Positions 12,722-21,879 are shown, counted from the stretch's first letter. The stretch: DNA of 64,000 bases from Pseudomonas sp. S06B 330 (GCF_002845275.2 NZ_CP088149.1:5573436-5637435), one strand, 5' to 3'. Notes: generated by a model from the letters alone, not told the origin. Numbers and translations: made by a program.

Positions 12722-13393
12722 ATGACCCAAAAAAAAGTTGCAGTGATTCTTTCCGGCTGTGGCGTCTATGACGGCGCCGAAATCCACGAAAGCGTAATTA
12801 CACTGCTGCGCCTCGATCAGCGCGGCGCCAAGGTACAGTGCTTTGCGCCGAACATTGCGCAAAGGCATGTCGTCAACCACCTGACGGGCGAAGAGATGCC
12901 CGAATCGCGCAACGTCCTGGTGGAGTCGGCACGTATCGCCCGCGGAGACATCAAGGACCTGCATGAAGCGGACGCCAACGATTTCGATGCGCTGATCGTT
13001 CCAGGAGGGTTTGGTGCGGCGAAGAACCTCTCCAACTTTGCCGTTGAAGGCACTGGCTGCACCGTTAACCCAGATGTACTGGCCTTGACCGAAGCGTTTG
13101 CCGAAGCCGGCAAGCCCGTGGGCCTGATCTGCATCTCGCCAGCGTTGGCGGCGAAGATCTACGGCCCCGGCGTGGTCTGCACCATCGGCAACGACGCTGA
13201 TACCAGCGCCGCCATCGTCAAGATGGGTGGCACCCATGAAGAATGTGATGTCCATGACATCGTCGAAGATACCCAGCGCAAGCTGGTCAGCACGCCGGCC
13301 TATATGTTGGCTAAGTCAATCAGCGAAGCGGCGAGCGGCATCAACAAGCTGGTTGATCGGGTACTGGAACTGACTCACGAAAGCGACAAGTAA
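12722..13393 (+). CDS. elbB: Isoprenoid biosynthesis glyoxalase ElbB (DJ-1/PfpI-type)
   Basis: A 223-residue class I glutamine-amidotransferase-like protein related to E. coli ElbB, which shows glyoxalase activity. It has KVAVILSGCGVYDGAEIHE at the N-terminus and the nucleophile-elbow region VGLICISPALAA with Cys in the expected strand-turn. An in-frame GTG lies two codons upstream, but the ATG at 12722 matches the family start. The role in isoprenoid supply is indirect and comes from E. coli genetics. No operon partner; the next gene converges 6 bases away. Confidence 0.9.
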   Translation: MTQKKVAVILSGCGVYDGAEIHESVITLLRLDQRGAKVQCFAPNIAQRHVVNHLTGEEMPESRNVLVESARIARGDIKDLHEADANDFDALIVPGGFGAAKNLSNFAVEGTGCTVNPDVLALTEAFAEAGKPVGLICISPALAAKIYGPGVVCTIGNDADTSAAIVKMGGTHEECDVHDIVEDTQRKLVSTPAYMLAKSISEAASGINKLVDRVLELTHESDK

Positions 13394-13399
13394 CCCCTA

Positions 13400-13861
13400 T
13401 CAACGCGGAAACTGACGCGCCAGCCGCGTCAGAATGCGGTCCAGGGAGTTCGCGAATGCCTGTTTCTCGCGATCGCCATAGGGTGCTTGCCCACCACCGA
13501 CCTGCCCCTGCTCGCGCAGGTCGGTGAACAAGTTGCGCACCGCCAGGCGTTCGCCCATGTTGCGCTCGTCAAACTCTCGCCCGCGCGGATCGAGGCAGGC
13601 AACACCGTTTTTGACCAACCGGTCGGCCAACGGCACATCGCTGCAGATCACCAACTCGCCCGGCACGGCATGCTCAACCAGGTAATCGTCGGCGGCATCC
13701 GGCCCACTGGGCACGACGATCAATTTCACGCAGGCGAATGCCGGCTTGATCTGGCTCTGCCCTGCAACCAGCACCACTTCCAGCTGACGCTTGAGGGCAA
13801 ATTTAATCACCTGATCCTTGGCCGCCTTAGGGCAGGCATCGGCGTCGATCCAGATACGCAT
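13400..13861 (-). CDS. YaiI/YqxD family (DUF188) protein
   Basis: A 153-residue member of the DUF188 family, with the usual opening MRIWIDADACPKAAKD and later VICSDVPLADRLV and DPRGREFDE. The fold is PIN/NYN-like with conserved acidic residues (Asp6, Asp8), so a nuclease role is often suspected but not shown. Convergent with elbB, 6 bases apart; stands alone on its own strand. Confidence 0.9.
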   Translation of the reverse strand: MRIWIDADACPKAAKDQVIKFALKRQLEVVLVAGQSQIKPAFACVKLIVVPSGPDAADDYLVEHAVPGELVICSDVPLADRLVKNGVACLDPRGREFDERNMGERLAVRNLFTDLREQGQVGGGQAPYGDREKQAFANSLDRILTRLARQFPR

Positions 13862-14002
13862 CGGTTAACTATCCACAAAAACCAAACAGGCGAACAGTAT
13901 CCGCGCTTCGGAGCTGCTTTGCAGCCCGCCCCCATAAACTCTGTGCTCGCTGCCCTGCTGACGATGGCATCGGCGCGGTGTCAGAGGCTTCGCGGTGTCT
14001 GC

Positions 14003-14074
14003 ATCGCTGGCAAGGCCAGCTCCCACAGGCTCGGTGTACGCAGGACCATTGTGGGAGCCGGTCTTGCCGGCGAT
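14003..14074. repeat. REP doublet, GGCAAGGCCAGCTCCCACA family
   Basis: ATCGCTGGCAAGGCCAGC then TCCCACA is followed 20-odd bases later by the inverted unit TGTGGGAGCCGGTCTTGCCGG and CGAT. This paired head-to-head layout is typical of Pseudomonas REP/BIME elements. It lies in the gap between the YaiI gene and the end of the FTR1 gene. Relatives are at 55373-55430 and 59476-59557. Confidence 0.8.
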
Positions 14075-14112
14075 ATGATCGACGCCGTGCAAGCTGACAC
14101 GCAGTGCTTGAA

Positions 14113-16011
14113 TCAGTTGGCGGAGACGCGACGCCTTTGCCCCAGGTAACTACGCCCGTACAGCACACAGATCGCCACCAATGCCACAGCCTGCGCAGCC
14201 AACGAATAGGCATCGGCGTGAATACCCAACCAGTCGAACTCGAAGAACGGCACTGGTCGCGTACCGAACACTCCGGCTTCCTGCAAGGCTTTGACGCCAT
14301 GACCGGCAAACACCACCGACAAAGCACATAGCAGTGCCGCGTTGATACTGAAGAACAACGACAGCGGCAGCTTCGCCGAACCGCGCAGAATCACCCAAGC
14401 CAGCCCCACCAACAGCACCAATGCCGTGGCACCACCGGCGAGCACCGCCTGGTGCCCGGCGGGCCCGGCCTGCAACCACAGGGTTTCGTAGAACAGAATC
14501 ACCTCGAACAGCTCACGGTATACCGAGAAAAACGCCAGCAAGGCAAAGCCGAAGCGCCCACCACCGCTGACCAAGCTGCTCTTGATGTAGTTCTGCCAGG
14601 CAGCAGCGTGCCGCCGATCGTGCATCCACACGCCCAGCCACAGCACCATGACACTGGCGAACAACGCCGTGCAGCCTTCAAGCAGTTCACGCTGTGCACC
14701 ACCGACGTCGATGACATAGGCCGCCAGCGCCCAGGTGGCAAAACCAGCCACCAATGCCAGCGCCCAGCCGATGTTGACGCTACGCACCGCCGACTGCTGA
14801 CCAGTGTTGCGCAGGAAGGCAAGAATCGCCGCCAACACCAGGATCGCCTCCAGGCCTTCGCGCAGTAGAATCAGCAGGCCAGAAATGTAGCTCAATGACC
14901 AGCTCAGGCTATCGCCGCCAAGCAATTGCGCAGCCTCCTTAAGCTTGGCCTTGGCGGCGTCCAGACGCTGACTCACTTGCTCAAGCGGCAAGCCGTCCTG
15001 TAGGGACTGCCGGTACGCCATCAGCGATTTTTCCGTGTCCTTGCGCACATTGGCATCGACATTATCCAGCGAGCTTTCGACCAGCTCAAAACCTTCCAGG
15101 TAGGCTGCAACCGACAAGTCATAGGCCTGTTCATGATCGCCCGCCTGATAGGCTGTCAGGCTCTTGTCCAAGGTCGTGGCGGTGTAGTCGAGCAACTGTG
15201 CCGGCCCACGCTGAACCTGCGGAGGCTGGGCACGTTGGGCGCGGAACTGCGCTGCTGCCTCTGGCCCTTGCGCCGTTTCAACTTCCAACGGGGTCTGACG
15301 CGCCAGGTCAGCGAGGTTATAGCGGGTGTCGCCTTTAGCCTTGCCTGGATCCGCGGTGAAGCTGGCGACATAAGTGGCCAGGTCCCAGCGCTGGCGCTCG
15401 TCGAGCTGGTCGGCGAAGGAAGGCATGTCCGTGCCCTCGATGCCTTGCCCCAAGGTGTTGTAGAGGTCGAACAAACTCAGCCGAGCGAGGCGTTCGCTGC
15501 TGCGCAAGTTGGCCGGTGGCGGCTCAAGACCGACACCCGCCGGACCATCGCCAGCACCACTGTCGCCATGACAGACCGAGCAATGCTGGGCATACAGCGG
15601 CGCACCACGAACAGCATCGGGAGTGATTACCGGCGCCTGACTGACTTCATAAGCCACCGCCAGTTGTGCACCCAGCTGTCGAGCCTGACGGGCGACGCTG
15701 GCACCGTCCTGGCGCTGATTGATCGCCTGGCGCAAGCTCACCACGCCCTGCTCCAGCGCTTGACGCTCAGTGTGGGCCGGCAATCCACTGATCAGGCCTT
15801 GCAGGACGTCGGTGAACTCCAACTGCTCGCGGTACTCGCCGTCATCCACCACCTTGCCCGCCTCGACCGTCGCCGGATAATCGGCACCGATGTAGTCGAG
15901 TAGGTGTAAGGCTTTGGCGGCGTCATCGCCAGGTTCGGCCAGCAGCACAGTACTGCTCAGCGCCAGCAGCGGCCAGAGTAGCCAGGCGAACACGCGGGAA
16001 CGGAGAATCAT
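14113..16011 (-). CDS. FTR1 family iron permease with fused periplasmic cytochrome c domain
   Basis: A 632-residue exported and membrane-bound protein. A signal peptide (1-25) is followed by a helical periplasmic part, a c-type haem site CSVCH at 144-148 with a Met-containing segment TDMPSF near 194-199, more helical sequence (230-365), then about seven membrane helices of the FTR1 permease. Iron-carrying motifs are REGLE (384-388), RELLE (441-445) and RELFE (499-503). FTR1 permeases import iron coupled to oxidation, so the haem domain may pass the electrons taken from Fe(II). A 24-base inverted repeat sits 16-39 bases upstream. No EfeO/EfeB or ferroxidase gene is beside it. Family firm, mechanism inferred. 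Confidence 0.9.
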   Translation of the reverse strand: MILRSRVFAWLLWPLLALSSTVLLAEPGDDAAKALHLLDYIGADYPATVEAGKVVDDGEYREQLEFTDVLQGLISGLPAHTERQALEQGVVSLRQAINQRQDGASVARQARQLGAQLAVAYEVSQAPVITPDAVRGAPLYAQHCSVCHGDSGAGDGPAGVGLEPPPANLRSSERLARLSLFDLYNTLGQGIEGTDMPSFADQLDERQRWDLATYVASFTADPGKAKGDTRYNLADLARQTPLEVETAQGPEAAAQFRAQRAQPPQVQRGPAQLLDYTATTLDKSLTAYQAGDHEQAYDLSVAAYLEGFELVESSLDNVDANVRKDTEKSLMAYRQSLQDGLPLEQVSQRLDAAKAKLKEAAQLLGGDSLSWSLSYISGLLILLREGLEAILVLAAILAFLRNTGQQSAVRSVNIGWALALVAGFATWALAAYVIDVGGAQRELLEGCTALFASVMVLWLGVWMHDRRHAAAWQNYIKSSLVSGGGRFGFALLAFFSVYRELFEVILFYETLWLQAGPAGHQAVLAGGATALVLLVGLAWVILRGSAKLPLSLFFSINAALLCALSVVFAGHGVKALQEAGVFGTRPVPFFEFDWLGIHADAYSLAAQAVALVAICVLYGRSYLGQRRRVSAN

Positions 16012-16026
16012 GAGCCAATCTCAAAT

Positions 16027-16050
16027 AACAATGCGAGGTATTGCATTGTT
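16027..16050. promoter_or_regulatory. Inverted repeat upstream of the FTR1 gene, possible operator
   Basis: AACAATGC-N8-GCATTGTT is a perfect 8-bp inverted repeat immediately upstream of the FTR1 start. It does not fit the 19-bp Fur consensus well, so the binding protein is unknown. Confidence 0.4.
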
Positions 16051-16172
16051 CACTTCCATTGGCCATCGCTCAAGGTTTAGCTGGCAATCTCAGTAAATTT
16101 TAGTGACAAATTCATCTTTGAGGGGGGGAGACCTGTTGATAGCCGGTGAACAACACCGTTGCCCGCAGCGCT

Positions 16173-16805
16173 TTACACCGGTGCACGGCGAATGGTTGCC
16201 AGCAAGGTCGCAGCGCCAAGGAACAACCCGGCAAAGGTCCGGTTCATCCGCCGCTGCTGCTTGGGCGTGCGCAGCAAACGCAGGACACGCGCCGCGAGCC
16301 CGGTGTAGCCGGCCATGACCAACAGGTCAACGCTGACCATGGTTGCGGTAATGATCAGGTATTGAGGCAGCAGAGGAGCCTGCGGGTTGATGAACTGCGG
16401 CAGCACCGCCAGCATGAAGATCAGCGCCTTGGGGTTGCTAACGTTGACCAGAAAACCGCGGAACACCAGGCTCAGCGGTTTACCGATGGGCCGCACAGCA
16501 GAGTCGTCGCTGAGGTCCGCAGGCAACGCGCGCCACTGTTTGACCGCCAGGTAGACCAGATAGGCAACGCCAAACCACTTGATGATCTGGAATGCTGTCG
16601 CGGACGCTGCCAGCACTGCACCGACGCCTGCGGCAATGATCGCAATTTGCAGCACCAGGCCCAGTTGCAAGCCCAGGGCGTTCCAGTAACCACGCCAGAA
16701 GCCGTACTGCAGGCCACAAGACATCGAGGCAATGGCCCCGGCGCCCGGCGACAGGCTGATTACCCAACAAGCGGCAAAAAATGCCAACCACGTTTCCAAC
16801 GACAT
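16173..16805 (-). CDS. LysE/RhtB family amino-acid exporter
   Basis: A 210-residue inner-membrane exporter with six hydrophobic segments. The family signature SLSPGAGAI follows the first helix, and VSNPKALIFML marks the middle helix. Members export amino acids such as homoserine, threonine or lysine; the cargo here is unknown. The ATG at 16805 has GAGG 7 bases upstream and gives the typical length. It lies 83 bases downstream of the small MscS gene on the same strand and could be read from the same message. Confidence 0.93.
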   Translation of the reverse strand: MSLETWLAFFAACWVISLSPGAGAIASMSCGLQYGFWRGYWNALGLQLGLVLQIAIIAAGVGAVLAASATAFQIIKWFGVAYLVYLAVKQWRALPADLSDDSAVRPIGKPLSLVFRGFLVNVSNPKALIFMLAVLPQFINPQAPLLPQYLIITATMVSVDLLVMAGYTGLAARVLRLLRTPKQQRRMNRTFAGLFLGAATLLATIRRAPV

Positions 16806-16888
16806 CGCGCACCTCGGCCCTGGCTTGTCACAAAGCTCTAAGCTAGTGCGCTGGTGAAAAAATAACCACGCTTTTTTAACGCCGCCGA

Positions 16889-17476
16889 TCAATTACCCGC
16901 GGTTTTGTCTTCAACCACCAGCGGCAAGACTTCGGCACCACGCCAGCGTCGTACCGATTTCTGGAAGAACTGGCTATTGGGCACCTGAACCAACGCTCCA
17001 CCGGCTTCCGGTAATTCGATCAAGGTGGTGAACAACAGATTGATAGCCACTACCCTGCCCTTCACCCCAGGCTTGTCGATGGTCTCCACCAGCTCGACCA
17101 CGTCACCGATCCGAAACGGCCCAACGGTGAAGATCAGCACCGCACAGAGCAAGTTCGACAACACGCTCCACATGGCGAAGAAGGCCACTGCTGCCACGGC
17201 AACAAAACCAGACAAGGCCGTCCACAGCACTGTGGCAGAAACCCCCAGGCGTTCAAGCACGAACACCAGGGCACTGCCCATGATCAGCCAGCGCAGGCCG
17301 CCGCGCACCGGCATCATCAGTTCCGGCGGCAGCGGGTAGCGTTCACCCAGTCGTTTCAGACAGCGCCCAACCAGGCGCTGGAGGACAAAAGCGGCGCAGA
17401 GAATCAGAAGTATCTGCAAGCCCAGCCAGAATGGCGCAATCCATTCCGGCGGCACTGGCAACTGCAATGACGCCAT
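16889..17476 (-). CDS. Short MscS-family mechanosensitive channel protein
   Basis: A 195-residue inner-membrane protein. Three hydrophobic helices (about 13-35, 58-80, 85-110) lead into the MscS pore-lining and beta-domain region, with FAMWSVLSNLLCAVLIF, GPFRIGDVVE and the strand VAINLLFTTLIE, ending at VPNSQFFQKSV. The large C-terminal domain of E. coli MscS is mostly missing, so this is a minimal version. Its ATG overlaps the TGA of the upstream ABC-F gene by one base (TGATG), a sign of translational coupling. Confidence 0.88.
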   Translation of the reverse strand: MASLQLPVPPEWIAPFWLGLQILLILCAAFVLQRLVGRCLKRLGERYPLPPELMMPVRGGLRWLIMGSALVFVLERLGVSATVLWTALSGFVAVAAVAFFAMWSVLSNLLCAVLIFTVGPFRIGDVVELVETIDKPGVKGRVVAINLLFTTLIELPEAGGALVQVPNSQFFQKSVRRWRGAEVLPLVVEDKTAGN

Positions 17477-19386
17477 CAAGACAAGGCCTCCAGCTCCGCC
17501 TGCATGGTCTCCAGCTGCTCAAGGGCGGCCATCCAGGCTTCTTCCAGTTCGGCTTCACGGACTTTGAGCTTGGCCTGCTGGGCCAGCAAGTCGCGCAGTT
17601 CATCCTTGCGTGTCGCTTCGTACAACGCGCTGTCACCCAGGCTGGCGTCAATCTTCGCCAGTTGCTCATGCAGGGCCCCCAGCTCGCGCTCAAGCTTATC
17701 GGCTTCACGCTTGTGCGGGGCCAGTTGCTGACGCAACGCAGCCGCCGCCTGACGCTGAGCTTTCTTGTCGGTCTTGTCGCCATTGACCGGCGCAGTACTG
17801 ACCGGCGCATTGCGCTGACGGTACTCAACCAACCAGCGGGTGTAATCGTCGAGGTCACCATCAAAGGTCTCGACCTTGCCGTCAGCCACCAGCAAGAAAT
17901 CGTCGGTTGTGCTCTTGAGCAGGTGACGGTCGTGCGATACCACCAGTACCGCACCACTGAACTCCTGCAGGGCCATTGTCAGCGCCAGGCGCATTTCCAG
18001 GTCCAGGTGGTTGGTCGGTTCGTCGAGCAGCAACAGGTTCGGTCGTTCCCAGGCGATCAAGGCCAGCGCCAGGCGAGCCTTTTCACCACCGGAGAAATTC
18101 AGCACCGGCTCGTCGATACGGCCGCCGCGGAAGTCAAAGCCACCGAGGAAGTCGCGCAGGGTTTGCTCGCGTTCGGTAGGTGCCAGGCGCTGCAGATGCA
18201 GTAAGGGGCTCGCCTTGTTGTCCAGCGAGTCGAGCTGGTGTTGGGCAAAGTAGCCCACGGACAGGTTCTCACCCCGCACCAGACGTCCGCCAAGTGGCTC
18301 CAGCTCACCGGCGAGGTTCTTGATCAGGGTCGACTTACCTGCGCCGTTAGGGCCAAGCAAGCCGATCCGAGCGCCCGGCGTGAGCTGCAGCTTGACCTTC
18401 TCCAGAATGGTCTTGTCGCCATAGCCAAGGCGGCCTTCAGAGAGGTCAAGCAATGGGCTGGAGATCTTCTCCGACTCACGGAAAGTAAAATCGAATGGAG
18501 AGTCGACATGAGCCGCCGACAGCTCTTCCATTCGCTCCAGAGCCTTGATCCGGCTCTGGGCCTGACGTGCCTTGGTGGCCTGAGCCTTGAACCGGGCGAT
18601 GTACTTTTCCATGTGCGCACGCTGGGCCTGCTGCTTCTCATAGGCCTGTTGCTGCTGTGCCAGACGCTCGGCACGCGTACGCTCGAACGCGGTGTAGCCG
18701 CCCCGGTAGAGGGTCAGTTTGCACTGCTCGACATGGGCCACATGATCAACCACCGCATCCAGGAAATCGCGGTCGTGGGAAATCAGCAACAGCGTGCCCG
18801 GGTAACCCTTGAGCCAGTCTTCCAGCCAGAGGATCGCATCAAGGTCCAAGTGGTTGGTCGGCTCGTCGAGCAACAGCAAGTCGGACGGGCACATCAATGC
18901 CTGGGCCAGGTTCAGACGCATCCGCCAGCCACCGGAGAAGTCACCTACACGGCGGTCCATCTGCTCGTTGGTGAAGCCCAGACCGGCCAGCAGTTTGCGT
19001 GCCCTGGCATCGGCGGTGTAGCCGTCAGCGCTGTCGAGTTCGATATGCAGACGCGCCAGCGCAGTGCCGTCATGGGCAGCTTCAGCAGCAGCAAGGTCCG
19101 CCTGAACCTTGCGCAGGCGGACATCACCATCAAGCACATAATCGACAGCCAGCCGGTCGAGCGTGTCGACCTCCTGGCGCATGTGCGCGATACGCCAGTC
19201 GGCCGGCAGCAGACAGTCGCCCGAGTCAGGCGTCAGCTCACCGCGCAACAAGGCGAACAGGCTGGATTTACCGGCGCCATTGGCACCGATGAGGCCGGCC
19301 TTGTGACCGGCGTGCAGGGTCAATTCAGCGCCTTCTAGCAGGCGCTGGGGACCACGCTGTAAAGTGAGGTTCGATAGTCTGATCAT
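17476..19386 (-). CDS. ABC-F family ATPase, YheS-like
   Basis: A 636-residue soluble protein with two ABC ATPase domains and no membrane part, the ABC-F layout of ribosome-associated translation factors. The first Walker A is GANGAGKSS (near residue 35) and the second GPNGAGKST (near 330); the signatures are SGGWRMRLNLAQAL and FSGGEKARLALAL. The linker between domains is charged and arginine-rich, and a coiled-coil C-terminal tail (about 560-636) ends the protein. Size and tail resemble E. coli YheS. The ATG at 19386 is used; 11 codons upstream are dropped. Coupled to the short MscS gene downstream. Confidence 0.93.
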   Translation of the reverse strand: MIRLSNLTLQRGPQRLLEGAELTLHAGHKAGLIGANGAGKSSLFALLRGELTPDSGDCLLPADWRIAHMRQEVDTLDRLAVDYVLDGDVRLRKVQADLAAAEAAHDGTALARLHIELDSADGYTADARARKLLAGLGFTNEQMDRRVGDFSGGWRMRLNLAQALMCPSDLLLLDEPTNHLDLDAILWLEDWLKGYPGTLLLISHDRDFLDAVVDHVAHVEQCKLTLYRGGYTAFERTRAERLAQQQQAYEKQQAQRAHMEKYIARFKAQATKARQAQSRIKALERMEELSAAHVDSPFDFTFRESEKISSPLLDLSEGRLGYGDKTILEKVKLQLTPGARIGLLGPNGAGKSTLIKNLAGELEPLGGRLVRGENLSVGYFAQHQLDSLDNKASPLLHLQRLAPTEREQTLRDFLGGFDFRGGRIDEPVLNFSGGEKARLALALIAWERPNLLLLDEPTNHLDLEMRLALTMALQEFSGAVLVVSHDRHLLKSTTDDFLLVADGKVETFDGDLDDYTRWLVEYRQRNAPVSTAPVNGDKTDKKAQRQAAAALRQQLAPHKREADKLERELGALHEQLAKIDASLGDSALYEATRKDELRDLLAQQAKLKVREAELEEAWMAALEQLETMQAELEALS

Positions 19387-19436
19387 AATGGCCGCGGAGT
19401 CTACCAGCTTCGTCGGCAACTGGCGCGAGTGGGACC

Positions 19437-19919
19437 ATGCACACCGACCTGTGGAATTTTGCCTTGAATCTTTACGCCCGCCCAGGCGTGGAGGCGGTCT
19501 GCCTGCAATGGCAGGATCAAGGTGGCGATGTCTGCCTGCTGCTCTGCGCGGCCTGGCTCAATACACGTGGTGCAACGCCGAGCGAACAACGCGTGCAAGC
19601 GCTACGCGAGATGGCCACACCCTGGCAGACCGACGTGGTCAAACCGCTACGCAGCTTGCGCCAACACTGGCGTGACGCGGCAGCGCAGGATCCGCAACTG
19701 GCGAGCTTACGTGAGCGAGTGAAGGGGCTGGAACTGGAGGCTGAGCGCGTTTTACTGGAGCGCTTGCAGGGAGTCTGTGAAGGCTGGACAGCAACTGGCG
19801 AGTCTGAGTGTGACTGGCTGCACTACCTGGCGCCAATCGACACCGGTATGCAACACGACGCGCTGCACAAGCTGCGCGCCGTGATGCAGTCGACTCAGGA
19901 TGCCGAAGACGGGGTCTGA
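19437..19919 (+). CDS. TIGR02444 family protein
   Basis: A 160-residue cytoplasmic protein of a family found next to algP in pseudomonads. It starts MHTDLWNFALNLYARPGVE and has CLQWQDQGGDVCLLLCAAWL, then a helical, charged remainder. No function is known to me. It is divergent from the ABC-F gene (50 bases) and convergent with algP, whose last 25 bases overlap its own in antisense. Confidence 0.85.
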   Translation: MHTDLWNFALNLYARPGVEAVCLQWQDQGGDVCLLLCAAWLNTRGATPSEQRVQALREMATPWQTDVVKPLRSLRQHWRDAAAQDPQLASLRERVKGLELEAERVLLERLQGVCEGWTATGESECDWLHYLAPIDTGMQHDALHKLRAVMQSTQDAEDGV

Positions 19920-20971
19920 GACGGTGTTACCGAGGATGCAGGTGCAGTCGGCGCGGTGCTCGCCGGCGCAGTGACTGCTGGTGCCGGGGTTGCAGCAGCT
20001 GGCGTCGGCGCAGCGGCTGGTTTGGCCGCAACGGGTTGCGCTGCTGGTTTGGCAGGTGCTTTTGCAGCAGGCTTGGCCGCTGGTTTGGCAGGCGCTTTTG
20101 CAGCAGGTTTGGCCGCAGGCTTTGCAGGTGCTTTTGCAGCAGGCTTGGCAGGTGCTTTCGCTGCGACAGGTTTGGCTGCAGGCTTGGCCGGGGCTTTCGC
20201 TGCTGCTGGTTTGGCCGCTGGCTTGGCTGGCGCTTTTGCCGCAACAGGCTTGGTTGCAGGTTTAGCTGCAGCAGTTCTGGCGGCTGGCTTGGCAGCAGGT
20301 TTGGCAGCAGTGGTTCTAGCCGCTGGTTTGGCAGCAGGTTTGGCGGCAGCAACTTTGGCAGGCGCTTTAGCAGCGGCGGGTTTAGCCGCTGCGGCTCTGG
20401 CCGCAGGCTTAGCTGGCGCTTTCACGGCGGCTGGTTTGGCGGCAGCACGCGCAGGTGCTTTGGCAGCTGGCTTGGCAGCGGCTTTGACTGCAGGTTTAGC
20501 CGCAGGCTTGCTCGCGGCTTTCGCAGGAGCCTTGGTGGCCGGCTTGGCCGCTACAACCGCAGGCTTGGCCGCACGCTGAGTCAGTGCCTTGGCTGCAGCT
20601 TCTTTGACCTTGCCAACACCCTGGGCCAGTTTCAGGCTTTCCTGGGCATCACGTTTGAGCTGCAGGATGTAGGTGCGCGTCTGCGACTGACGCTCTTTGA
20701 GCGAGTCGAGCAACTCTTCGAGTTCAGCTGCTGCAGACTTGGCTTTAGCCTGCGCCTTGGCTTTTCCGGACTTGGCAGCGTCCTGCAATTTGAGACGCGA
20801 CTTGTGCAGTTTTTCTTGTGCCTTACCCCGTTGCTTTTCCAACTTGGCGAGCAGTTTTTCAGCATCAGCCAGCGCTTGCGAGCAGGCATTTTCCAAATGG
20901 TCGAGCAAACTGCCCGAGAGTTGCTGGAGCAGGTGTAACGGCGTACTTACTGGCTTCTTATTGGCCGACAT
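19895..20971 (-). CDS. algP: AlgP (AlgR3), histone H1-like KPAA-repeat protein
   Basis: A 358-residue very basic protein. Residues 1-130 form a helical, coiled-coil-like head (LHLLQQLSGSLLDHLENA, LAKLEKQRGKAQEKL). Residues about 135-335 are tens of imperfect KPAA, KAPAKPAA and AAKPAA repeats like the tail of histone H1, and the end is Pro/Ala/Thr-rich. In P. aeruginosa AlgP influences alginate transcription (algD) and binds DNA. The start has GGAGG at the right distance. The coding DNA is a long tandem array of GC-rich short units, so length and frame are expected to vary between strains. Convergent with the TIGR02444 gene. Confidence 0.93.
   Translation of the reverse strand: MSANKKPVSTPLHLLQQLSGSLLDHLENACSQALADAEKLLAKLEKQRGKAQEKLHKSRLKLQDAAKSGKAKAQAKAKSAAAELEELLDSLKERQSQTRTYILQLKRDAQESLKLAQGVGKVKEAAAKALTQRAAKPAVVAAKPATKAPAKAASKPAAKPAVKAAAKPAAKAPARAAAKPAAVKAPAKPAARAAAAKPAAAKAPAKVAAAKPAAKPAARTTAAKPAAKPAARTAAAKPATKPVAAKAPAKPAAKPAAAKAPAKPAAKPVAAKAPAKPAAKAPAKPAAKPAAKAPAKPAAKPAAKAPAKPAAQPVAAKPAAAPTPAAATPAPAVTAPASTAPTAPASSVTPSQTPSSAS
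20075..20560. repeat. Tandem repeat array encoding the AlgP KPAA tail
   Basis: Degenerate 12- and 15-base units (variants of GCAGGTTTGGCC and GCAGGCTTGGCAGG on the plus strand) run head to tail. They encode Lys-Pro-Ala-Ala blocks on the minus strand. All visible units keep frame. Confidence 0.85.
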
Positions 20972-21197
20972 GGCTTACCTCCTGGCTGACGAGAGTGCGG
21001 CTCATACTATGCTTCTGCTGCTACCGCCGCTAGGGCATGTTGACAGTAATGAAGGCGCCGCGTTGCATGCCTGGGCAAAGTTGTTATCGCTGCAGCTGGA
21101 ATCAAGTGTAGATGCTGTTCAATGTGTTGCTGATATTTACACGAAGTAGCAGGCCAAGGCTGGCATACTTTACTTCCGCTGAAGCAGGAGTGAGCCC

Positions 21198-21863
21198 GTG
21201 TCGCGCTATCTAGTATTAGCTCTTTTTCTATTGCCACCAACGCTCGTTGCAGCGCCTGCCAACACCGCTCAGAAAGACCATGATCTGGCCTACAGCATCG
21301 GCGCCAGCCTTGGTGAACGACTGCGTACAGACGTTCCTGACCTGCAACTGGAAGCCTTGCTCGAAGGGTTGCGCCAGGCGTATCAAAACAAGCCTTTGGC
21401 CTTGAGCAAAGAGCGCATGGCGACACTACTCAGTGAACATGAAACACACACCAACGAGGCTGCCCTACACGCACAAAGTGAGCAATTGCTGAGCGCAGAA
21501 AAACGCTTCATGGCAACCGAACGAGCACGCCCAGGTGTGCGCGAATTAGCCGCAGGCATTCTGGTCACCGAACAGGTCATAGGCACGGGTGCCAAACCTG
21601 CAGCAAAAGGAAAAGTGCAGGTTCGCTATGTCGGCAAGTTGCCTGACGGTACCGTCTTCGATCAGAACCAGCACCCGCAATGGTTCAGTCTCGACAGTGT
21701 GATCGAAGGATGGCAACTAGCATTGCCAGAGATGGCCAGCGGATCGAAGTGGCGCCTGGTGATTCCATCAGCCCAGGCTTATGGCGCCGAAGGCGCGGGC
21801 GACCTGATTGCGCCCTTTACGCCATTGGTGTTTGAGATCGAGTTGCTCGACGTGGCCGACTGA
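21198..21863 (+). CDS. FKBP-type peptidyl-prolyl isomerase (Mip/FkpA-like), exported
   Basis: A 221-residue periplasmic proline isomerase. A signal peptide of about 19 residues (ending LVAAPA) is followed by the dimerising helical domain (DLAYSIGASLGERLR, LLEGLRQAY, 25-105) and the FKBP fold (115-220) with VQVRYVGKLPDGTVFD, VIEGWQLALP and VIPSAQAYG. The start is GTG at 21198, with AGGAG 7 bases before it. It is transcribed away from algP and toward algQ, whose end is 16 bases off. Confidence 0.93.
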   Translation: MSRYLVLALFLLPPTLVAAPANTAQKDHDLAYSIGASLGERLRTDVPDLQLEALLEGLRQAYQNKPLALSKERMATLLSEHETHTNEAALHAQSEQLLSAEKRFMATERARPGVRELAAGILVTEQVIGTGAKPAAKGKVQVRYVGKLPDGTVFDQNQHPQWFSLDSVIEGWQLALPEMASGSKWRLVIPSAQAYGAEGAGDLIAPFTPLVFEIELLDVAD

Positions 21864-21879
21864 AACGTCGGCGCACCGA

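Noticed and set aside
16027..16050. Fur box for the FTR1 gene
   Set aside because: The arms and the 8-base spacer do not fit the 19-bp Fur consensus; kept only as an inverted repeat of unknown partner.
20075..20560. Possible CRISPR array
   Set aside because: The repeats are adjacent degenerate 12/15-base units without unique spacers and they encode the AlgP tail.
19956..20938. Gly/Ala/Leu- and Arg/Cys/Gly-rich plus-strand frames
   Set aside because: They arise from the AlgP repeat DNA read in the other direction and match no protein family.
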